Below are positions 6,479 to 11,953 of a stretch of DNA of 11,953 nucleotides, piece after piece (the stretch's first letter is position 1; each line of letters starts with the position of its first letter). Made by a program: the position numbers and the translations under genes. The DNA comes from Spirochaeta sp. (lineage in GTDB: Bacteria > Spirochaetota > Spirochaetia > DSM-27196 > Alkalispirochaetaceae), in NCBI GenBank assembly GCA_027859055.1, contig JAQIBO010000376.1:1-11953 (forward strand). Reading direction: 5' to 3'. The notes under the pieces were generated by a model. That model was not told the DNA's origin. It saw only the letters and a program-made list of their open reading frames with translations, and searched no databases.

Positions 6479-8056
6479 TCAGTTACCGACGATATCACCA
6501 ACGGGATGCCATCCCATGATGTTGGAATACCAGCCGTCCCACTCGTCCAGGGCGATCATGTCCTTATTGACATAGTAGTAGATCGGCATCACGCCCATAT
6601 CCTCTTCGATAAAGAGCGTTTCCGCCTGACGCATTACGTCAAACCGATCGGCACCGGCGGGCATGCGGGCAGCCCGGGAGATCAGGTCATCGTATTCGGC
6701 GTTGCTGTACTGGCCTCCGTTCATGGCGCCACCGGTCACGAACATATCGAGGAACGTGTTCGGGTCCTGATAGTCGCCGATCCAGCCTGCGCGGGCGACT
6801 TCGAAATCGTGGGCCCGGCGGCTTGCCAGGTAGGTTGCCCACTCCTGGTTTTCCAGAGTCACGTCGATGTTGAGGTTGTTGCGCCACTGCTGCTGGATAA
6901 ACTCACCGATCGCCTTGTGGTTGTCGTTGGTGTTGTACAGCAGCGTCAGTTCCGGAAAGCCATCACCGTCGGGGTACCCGGCGTCGGCGAGCAGTTCCCG
7001 TGCGGCGTCATAGTCTTCCTCAAAGCCGTCGATTCCGGGATAACCGGTCATGTCAGGAACCATGGTGAACGCAGGGATCTCACCCGCTTTGGTGACCGTG
7101 TCCACCAGCAGTTGCCGGTCGATCGACATGGCAAGCGCCTTGCGTACCCGCGCGTCGTCCAGTGGTTCGCTCCCGTTGTTGAAAACGTAGTAGTACGTTC
7201 CCAGGTAAGGGCTCACCTGAAAGTCGTCGCGAAGCTGAACCTGCTCGATCTGTGAAACCGGCACGTCGGTGGCCCAGTCCATTTCGTCGTTGAGGTACAT
7301 GTTATGCATCGTGTTGTTGTCGTCCACCGGGAGAAAGACCACGCGGTCAAGCATCACTTTGGACGCGTTCCAGTACGTGTCGTTCGGGGTCAGGACGATC
7401 CGCTGCTGCGGCGACCACTCTTCCAGGTTGTACGGGCCGTTGCCTACGTGGTTTTCCGGAAGTGTCCACTCGTTGCCGTACTCTTCGATCGCGTGCATCG
7501 GCACGATCGCGAAGGAGTAGTGCGCCAGAGCGTCCAGGGTATAGGGAAGCGGGCCAACCGTTTCAAAACGGAACGTGCGGTCGTCTACCGCTTCAACCGC
7601 CACCGCGTCCGCGCCGGCGTCGCCTGCGTTGAATTCTGCGGCACCCTTAATGAACATGCTCGGGAACCACGCGTAGGGCGCGGCGGTTTCCGGATCCAGA
7701 ACGCGGATCCAGCTGTCACGCACCTGCTGGGCGGTGATCGGGGTTCCATCACTCCAGACCGCGTCATCACGCAGCGTGAAGGTGTACACCGTGCCGTCAC
7801 TGCTGATTTCCCAGCTTTCGGCAACGCCGGGCATCGCCGTGGCCGTCTCCGGGTCCGGGGTAACCAGGCCCTCGTAGATGCCCATCATGATCCGGTGCTC
7901 CGGAACGCCGGATACGCGGTGAGGATCGAGTGATTCCGGCTCTGCGCCGTTTCCAATAATAAATTCACCGCCGCCGGCGGCTTCCTGTGCGCCGCTCGCA
8001 AAACCGAACGCCGCGACCAGGGTCACGAGACCAATGATAAGTATGGTCTTTTTCAT
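6479..8056 (-). CDS. oppA: Periplasmic oligopeptide-binding protein OppA (solute-binding family 5)
   Basis: A 525-residue solute-binding protein, near the 543 of E. coli OppA. The signal peptide MKKTILIIGLVTLVAAFGFA is followed by SGAQEAAGGG. There is no cysteine near the cleavage site, so it should be a soluble periplasmic protein rather than a lipoprotein. Family-5 features: EPESLDPHRVSG and GIYEGLVTPDPET near the N-terminus, the signature-like AESWEISSDGTVYTFTLRDD with AVWSDGTPITAQQV, NGPYNLEEW in the middle, and DARVRKALAMSIDR in the second lobe. It should capture peptides and hand them to OppBC. The ATG at 8056 has an excellent Shine-Dalgarno site, AGGAGGG at 8064-8070, 7 bases away, in contrast to the leaderless-type oppB. 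It is transcribed divergently from the acyltransferase gene; I could not fix its own promoter with confidence. A hairpin and terminator follow it. Confidence 0.96.
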   Translation of the reverse strand: MKKTILIIGLVTLVAAFGFASGAQEAAGGGEFIIGNGAEPESLDPHRVSGVPEHRIMMGIYEGLVTPDPETATAMPGVAESWEISSDGTVYTFTLRDDAVWSDGTPITAQQVRDSWIRVLDPETAAPYAWFPSMFIKGAAEFNAGDAGADAVAVEAVDDRTFRFETVGPLPYTLDALAHYSFAIVPMHAIEEYGNEWTLPENHVGNGPYNLEEWSPQQRIVLTPNDTYWNASKVMLDRVVFLPVDDNNTMHNMYLNDEMDWATDVPVSQIEQVQLRDDFQVSPYLGTYYYVFNNGSEPLDDARVRKALAMSIDRQLLVDTVTKAGEIPAFTMVPDMTGYPGIDGFEEDYDAARELLADAGYPDGDGFPELTLLYNTNDNHKAIGEFIQQQWRNNLNIDVTLENQEWATYLASRRAHDFEVARAGWIGDYQDPNTFLDMFVTGGAMNGGQYSNAEYDDLISRAARMPAGADRFDVMRQAETLFIEEDMGVMPIYYYVNKDMIALDEWDGWYSNIMGWHPVGDIVGN

Positions 8057-8142
8057 AGAATTTCCCTCCTTATTGGGATTAATTATCTATGATCTTACAC
8101 CATACAAACGGCATCACGCAATCAATGATTCCGGGGGCAAAG

Positions 8143-8171
8143 TTGACAAAGGAGGATGCCGGGGCTACTGT
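8143..8171 (+). promoter_or_regulatory. Possible promoter of the acyltransferase gene
   Basis: A perfect -35 TTGACA (8143-8148) is followed after 17 bp by TACTGT (8166-8171), a poor -10 (3 of 6). Transcription would start near 8178, giving a leader of about 38 bases that carries the GGGAG ribosome binding site. The rest of the 159-base gap between the oppA and acyltransferase start codons holds the oppA leader and presumably its promoter; I see nothing else in it. Confidence 0.5.
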
Positions 8172-8215
8172 TTATGTGTTACGCTTGCAACACTTGCCTT
8201 TTTCCGGGAGCTACA

Positions 8216-9154
8216 ATGATCCATATAGACACGATATTCCAACAGGTAACCGATCAACTCATAAAAAACAGCAAAGAAGAACAGTCAATCGATCGTCAGC
8301 ACGTTTTCCAGCCCGCCAACATGGCCAATCGGGAACTGGTGGAACAGATTATCGAAAAGCTGCTGCTTCCCGGCAGCCACGTCGCCGGCTACGAAAATTT
8401 GTACGAGCTGTATCAGCGGTCCCAGCGCGGAGAATCCTGTCTGATTCTGATGGAACACTACAGTAATTTCGACATACCGAATCTCTTTTTTCTTGCCAGG
8501 GAACACCCCACCGGACTTCCCGTCACCGACGCGATTGTGGCGATGGCGGGGACCAAGCTCAACGAGGAGAGTCGGTTTGTCCTTGCGTTCACCGAGGCGT
8601 ACACGCGGATCGTGATTTACCCCGGCCGGCTTCTTTCATCGATGGAGGGAACACCCGAATACGAGACGGAGCGGGCGCGCAGCCGGGAGATCAACCGCAG
8701 CGCGTTGCGGGAAATGGTGCGGCTCAAGCATTCGGGCAGGATGATCCTGCTGTTTCCGCAGGGAACGCGGTACCGCCCCGGCAAGGAAGAGACCAAGCGG
8801 GTTCTCCTGGAGGTTGACTCCTATATCAAGGGATTCGATCACATGGTGTTTATTGGAATCGCCGGGAACACGCTGGAGGTGAGCCCGGGGACAAACATGG
8901 AACACGACGACCCGGCAACGGACGTCGTTGTGTATAACGTCAGCGAGGTTACCGACTCTGCCGTATTTCGGAACGCCGCACGCACGGCTGTTCCCGAGGG
9001 GGGCGAGCAGGCCAAACGCGCCGTCGGAGCGGCGGTGGAACAACGGTTTGCAGAGCTCCACGCCGAGGCGAAGGAGATTCGCCGGGTGCAACTTGAGAAA
9101 CTTGCCGAAAAGGGCGTCGCGCCACAACGCTTCTCTCTGGGGCATGACAGATAG
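8216..9154 (+). CDS. PlsC/G3P-type acyltransferase-like protein
   Basis: A 312-residue protein. The acyltransferase H-x4-D motif is seen as EHYSNFD (H81, D86), and block III as FPQGTR (180-185), where most relatives have FPEGTR. Between them, GTKLNEESRFVLAFTE and INRSALREMVRL resemble glycerol-3-phosphate or lysophosphatidate acyltransferases. The likely role is adding an acyl chain to a glycerophosphate-type acceptor in membrane lipid synthesis; the exact substrate cannot be read from sequence. There is no clear membrane helix, so it is probably peripheral. The C-terminal 60 residues form a charged helix. ATG 8216 is chosen because GGGAG lies 5 bases before it. The longer frame from 8156 would start inside the candidate promoter, with a Shine-Dalgarno-like AGGAGG touching the ATG. 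It is convergent with the 9177 gene, 22 bases apart, with no terminator seen. Confidence 0.85.
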   Translation: MIHIDTIFQQVTDQLIKNSKEEQSIDRQHVFQPANMANRELVEQIIEKLLLPGSHVAGYENLYELYQRSQRGESCLILMEHYSNFDIPNLFFLAREHPTGLPVTDAIVAMAGTKLNEESRFVLAFTEAYTRIVIYPGRLLSSMEGTPEYETERARSREINRSALREMVRLKHSGRMILLFPQGTRYRPGKEETKRVLLEVDSYIKGFDHMVFIGIAGNTLEVSPGTNMEHDDPATDVVVYNVSEVTDSAVFRNAARTAVPEGGEQAKRAVGAAVEQRFAELHAEAKEIRRVQLEKLAEKGVAPQRFSLGHDR

Positions 9155-9176
9155 CACGCCGGCGCGCGATCGATTC

Positions 9177-10094
9177 CTACGGCAACACGTACACGCCGTC
9201 GAGAGACGAGAACCCGTTGGACTTGACCAGGGCGCGCAGGGCCGGCGACACCGGACCGGTGCGCCACAGCAGAAGTGTCTCCGGCCGTTGCTCGACGTGC
9301 TGTCGTACGTGGGCGATCAGTTCGGTGGCAACTCCCAGACCGCGGTATTCCGGCGCCACGTACACCTGATGAATTGTGCACAGCGTCGTTCCGTCTTCAA
9401 TCACTTCCCGGACCGCCCATAAAAACGCCGACAGGCCGCCTTCCGGATTTTCCGCTCCAAAAACAACACTTGCCGCATCGGTCGGGTCGGGCAACCGCAG
9501 CCGGCGTTGCGCGTACAGGTGGCGCGCCAATCCCTCCGGGACGGCGTGGTACGTCTCATAAAACGCCTGGCGATCAAGCTCGGCGATACGCTCGCCCGGC
9601 ACGCTCTCAAGGAGAGTGATGCGAATGTCGCTCATGAGCAGGTCTTCCAGCTCCTCGTCCGCACCCAGTTCCAGGGTATCCAGCCCGGCAAGTTCCCGCA
9701 GCGTGTTGTACCACTCCACCACAACGTCCCGCATCGCCAGATATTTGTAGCGGTAGTAGCGCCGCTGGATCTCCGGAGACTCCCGGATCGTATCCTTGAA
9801 TCGCCGGAACACCCGGGACCCGCTGAGTAAAATCGTCTGCAGCTGATCGTGCATGATCGGTTCCTGGATCTCGTTGAGAAACTGTTCCATCAGAAAGAAG
9901 CCGTCGGCGCTCTTCCACTGCGGGAGATCCTGATAGCGCCCGAGCGGGTCGGTTTCATCCTCGGGGCGCTCCTCCGGCGGAACCAGCTCCTCCCGGATCA
10001 GCACTCCTTTTTCGGTATCCACCAAGTAGCGCACGTTCTGGTTTTCCATCGCAAACAGAATCTGCCGTATCAGCGCCTCGCGCAGCTCAAACAT
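9177..10094 (-). CDS. UPF0158 domain fused to a GNAT acetyltransferase
   Basis: A 305-residue protein of two parts. Residues about 1-135 resemble the uncharacterised UPF0158 family: an N-terminal segment with YLVDTEKGVLI, then an aromatic, acidic region and the characteristic FRRFKD (96-101) followed by YYRYKYLAMRDVVVEWYNTL. Residues about 155-305 are a GNAT domain: IRITLLESVPG as the first strand, VVFGAENPEGGLSAFLWA in the middle, and the acetyl-CoA loop VYVAPEYRGLGVATELIAHV (244-263), ending VKSNGFSSLDGVYVL. The substrate is unknown. ATG 10094 is chosen because GGAGAG stands 7 bases before it and it begins with the usual family start. An ATG at 10220 is in frame but would run 134 bases into proS. 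The start overlaps the proS stop by 8 bases, so translation is coupled to proS. No terminator is seen after it. Confidence 0.85.
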   Translation of the reverse strand: MFELREALIRQILFAMENQNVRYLVDTEKGVLIREELVPPEERPEDETDPLGRYQDLPQWKSADGFFLMEQFLNEIQEPIMHDQLQTILLSGSRVFRRFKDTIRESPEIQRRYYRYKYLAMRDVVVEWYNTLRELAGLDTLELGADEELEDLLMSDIRITLLESVPGERIAELDRQAFYETYHAVPEGLARHLYAQRRLRLPDPTDAASVVFGAENPEGGLSAFLWAVREVIEDGTTLCTIHQVYVAPEYRGLGVATELIAHVRQHVEQRPETLLLWRTGPVSPALRALVKSNGFSSLDGVYVLP

Positions 10095-11799
10095 CACCCG
10101 ACTCTCCAAGCATCTCCGCAATCGTCCGGACGAGATCATTGCGGTGGACGCGCCGCGTTTCGCCGGAACGACGGATCCCCACCTCGACAAAACCTTCCTG
10201 TACAGCGTCGCGACTGACAATCACCCGCAGGGGAATCCCGAGAAGATCGGCGTCTTTCAGTTTGTGGCTGATCGACTCGCGGCGGTCGTCAAACAGCACC
10301 TGATCGCCAAGTTCCTGGTACAGCTCCTCCACCACGTCGCGCACGGAGAGGGACTTGCCGATGGACATGAGAAATACCCGAAACGGCGCAAGCTCGGTGG
10401 GCCATATAATTCCCTGCTCGTCGCGATTGGCGTCAACGACGCCGGACATCAGGCGCCCGAGCCCGATGCCGTAACTCCCCATGTACGGGAACGTCTGTTT
10501 TCCATCTTCCTCGCGAACCCAGTACTTCATCGCCCGGGTATAGAAATCACCGAGTCGAAATATGTTGCCGAGCTCCATCGCCCGGACGCGGCGAAGCGTG
10601 CCGGTACCGCAGTGGCGACAGGTGGACCGATCGGGAATTCGCGTGATGTCCGCGACAAAGTCGGAATCGAAGTCACGGCCAAAGTTTACATCGGCGTAGA
10701 CCCGGCCGGGGGTGTTTTCGGCGGAGAGCATATTACTGGACTCCGCGCAGGCGTCATCGATGACAACGGTAATGGCCCCCCGCGCGGTTTCCGGCACATC
10801 CAGCGGTGACAGCCACGGACCGAGGAGACCGAGTTGATCCAGATCCGGGCGCTGAGCGGGACCGATAATCGGCCGCCCCACAACCGCGCCAAGCTTCTCC
10901 TCACTGACATCCTGGTCGCCGCGTACCACCGCCATGACATATCCCTCAAGAGCGCGGTACAGCATCGACTTGAGCATCCGCGCGCGCGGAATTTCCAGGA
11001 GCTGACGCACCACCGTGAGGCTTTGGCGGTCCGGCACGGACACGTCCCGAATCGGCCGCAACGGCTGCTGAAAGCTCTCTTTCTGGCCGATCGCGACGTC
11101 CTCATTGGCGGTATACGCGCAGTGGTCGCAGGAGATCAGGTAATCATCGCCGCACTCGCTGGGCATCAGAAATTCGTAACTGCGCTGTCCGCCCATGTAG
11201 CCGACACCCGCCTCGGCCGCCTCAACGGAGACACCGCACCGCCGAAAGATCTCCTGATAGGCGGCAAACACCTTCGGGAAAAAGCCGTTCAGCTCGGCAA
11301 AGGAGCGGTGAAAGGAGTAGGCGTCTTTCATTACGAATTCGCGGGCGCGAACGAGACCGCAGCGCGTCTTTTCCTCGTCACGGAACTTGGTCTGAAACTG
11401 GTACAGGAACTGGGGAAGGTCGCGGTAGCTCCGGGCGCTGCTGCGCATCAGCTCCACCATCGCCTCCTCGTGGGTGGGGCTGAGCACCAGATCACGCCCG
11501 GCACGGTCCTGAAACCGCACCATATCGCGCTCTATCAGTCCGTCCCGCCCGCTGGACACCCACATCTCCCGGGGATTGACCAGCGGGACCAGCACCTCCT
11601 GTCCACCAAGGCGTTCCATCTCCTCACGTATAATCGTCTGAATGTTGCGCATCACCCGCATGCCGAGGGGTGTGAAACTGAACAGTCCCTGACTCACCGG
11701 GCGCACGTACCCCCCCTGCAGAAGAAGGCGATAACTGGGCGCGCGCACGCGACCGGGAACCTGGCGGAGTGTCTTTGTGAACAGGTTGGAGTAGCGCAT
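10087..11799 (-). CDS. proS: Prolyl-tRNA synthetase, bacterial type with editing domain
   Basis: A 570-residue class II synthetase, matching the 572 of E. coli ProRS almost throughout; it charges tRNA-Pro in the cytoplasm. The start MRYSNLFTKTLRQVP and the region ending PTHEEAMVELMR (108-119) are typical. Motif 2 is FRDEEKTRCGLVRAREF (139-155) with MKDAYSFH. Motif 3 is GSYGIGLGRLMSG (441-453), followed by the anticodon-binding domain. The INS editing domain lies between at about 224-407, with the likely deacylation lysine K277 (LKSMLYRA) and the GLLGP loop (324-328). CDHC (224-227) and CRHC (394-397) flank the insertion and could together bind zinc. The ATG at 11799 has no Shine-Dalgarno site but lies 8 bases after a -10 box, suggesting a leaderless mRNA. 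It overlaps the next gene by 8 bases. Confidence 0.97.
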   Translation of the reverse strand: MRYSNLFTKTLRQVPGRVRAPSYRLLLQGGYVRPVSQGLFSFTPLGMRVMRNIQTIIREEMERLGGQEVLVPLVNPREMWVSSGRDGLIERDMVRFQDRAGRDLVLSPTHEEAMVELMRSSARSYRDLPQFLYQFQTKFRDEEKTRCGLVRAREFVMKDAYSFHRSFAELNGFFPKVFAAYQEIFRRCGVSVEAAEAGVGYMGGQRSYEFLMPSECGDDYLISCDHCAYTANEDVAIGQKESFQQPLRPIRDVSVPDRQSLTVVRQLLEIPRARMLKSMLYRALEGYVMAVVRGDQDVSEEKLGAVVGRPIIGPAQRPDLDQLGLLGPWLSPLDVPETARGAITVVIDDACAESSNMLSAENTPGRVYADVNFGRDFDSDFVADITRIPDRSTCRHCGTGTLRRVRAMELGNIFRLGDFYTRAMKYWVREEDGKQTFPYMGSYGIGLGRLMSGVVDANRDEQGIIWPTELAPFRVFLMSIGKSLSVRDVVEELYQELGDQVLFDDRRESISHKLKDADLLGIPLRVIVSRDAVQEGFVEVGIRRSGETRRVHRNDLVRTIAEMLGESGDV

Positions 11800-11807
11800 C
11801 TACGGGA

Positions 11808-11836
11808 ATTGTAGGCGATGCAAGATCTGAGGACAA
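11808..11836 (-). promoter_or_regulatory. Sigma-70 promoter of proS
   Basis: On the minus strand, TTGTCC (11831-11836, 4 of 6) and TACAAT (11808-11813, 5 of 6) are separated by exactly 17 bp. The -10 box ends 8 bases before the proS ATG, leaving a leader of 0-2 bases. There is no room for a T-box or other leader regulation. Confidence 0.7.
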
Positions 11837-11844
11837 GACGGCGG

Positions 11845-11899
11845 AAGGCGCGGTGTCAGTCCGGATGCGGGGGCCGCCGCACCCGCGCATGCGCGCCTT
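11845..11899. repeat. GC-rich dyad upstream of the proS promoter
   Basis: AAGGCGCG (11845-11852) pairs with CGCGCCTT (11892-11899). Between them TGCGG (11866-11870) pairs with CCGCA (11877-11881), giving a nested stem. No T-tract follows on either strand, so it is not a classic intrinsic terminator. It could be a 3'-end structure of a minus-strand gene to the right or a protein-binding site; the role is not determined. Confidence 0.4.
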
Positions 11900-11900
11900 G

Positions 11901-11953
11901 TCAGAGGGGAAGGTCCTCACCATAGTCTAGAAGAAACCGAAAAGGCATATGAG
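11901..11953 (-). CDS. Possible C-terminal end of a gene entering from the right (very short)
   Basis: One minus-strand frame is open from the window edge to a TGA at 11901-11903 and reads HMPFRFLLDYGEDLPL. Its composition is protein-like, and the stop is followed by the GC-rich dyad. With only 16 codons visible it could equally be chance, and no family can be named. The rest of 11837-11900 shows no gene. Confidence 0.25.
   Translation of the reverse strand, partial: HMPFRFLLDYGEDLPL

Noticed and set aside
8156..8215. 20-codon extension of the acyltransferase with three cysteines
   Set aside because: The AGGAGG touches the ATG with no spacing and the frame starts inside the TTGACA promoter candidate; ATG 8216 has a properly spaced GGGAG.
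10095..10220. 42-codon extension of the UPF0158-GNAT protein
   Set aside because: It lies entirely within proS; ATG 10094 has GGAGAG at 7 bases and the family-like start.
10834..11814. 326-codon plus-strand open frame opposite proS
   Set aside because: Shadow of proS with no motif and no ribosome binding site.
1..11953. CRISPR array, mobile element, tRNA, riboswitch or new defence system
   Set aside because: I looked for spaced direct repeats, transposase motifs, cloverleaf-like segments and defence-type domains on both strands and saw none; the gene content is ordinary chromosomal transport, lipid and translation.

Overview
The window looks like an ordinary chromosomal stretch of a GC-rich (about 60% by eye) free-living spirochaete. 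That placement rests on the style of the OppA signal peptide, which ends in a SGAQEAA-type segment common in spirochaetal binding proteins, on the type of acyltransferase, and on the very acidic partial protein. No gene here fixes a genus. I see no rRNA, tRNA, CRISPR array, transposase or phage gene.

Layout, left to right. (1) Positions 1-700, minus strand: the N-terminal 233 codons of a very acidic protein that runs off the left edge. (2) 778-2214, plus strand: a two-gene unit, an exported protein with two tandem CBM48/AMPK-type sugar-binding-like modules, then a small membrane protein with two N-terminal helices. (3) 2201-8056, minus strand: a complete oligopeptide ABC importer in the order oppA, oppB, oppC, oppD, oppF. 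oppA is set apart from oppBCDF by a hairpin, an intrinsic terminator and a fresh promoter. (4) 8216-9154, plus strand: a PlsC-like acyltransferase divergent from oppA. (5) 9177-11799, minus strand: proS followed by an overlapping gene that fuses a UPF0158 region to a GNAT acetyltransferase. (6) 11800-11953: the proS promoter, a GC-rich dyad and perhaps the last codons of another minus-strand gene.

How the genes work together: OppA captures peptides in the periplasm, OppB/OppC form the channel and OppD/OppF hydrolyse ATP. The terminator and promoter between oppA and oppB suggest the binding protein is made separately from, and in excess over, the membrane complex. ProS charges tRNA-Pro, and the fused acetyltransferase is translationally coupled to it.

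I did not find a wholly new system. The points most worth a second look are: a 21-bp exact, in-frame inverted match between the left edge of the window and the sugar-binding-module gene; promoter-like -10 boxes sitting 7-9 bases before the start codons of three operon heads (leaderless or nearly leaderless mRNAs); the UPF0158-GNAT fusion coupled to proS; and the uncharacterised sugar-binding-module/membrane protein pair.
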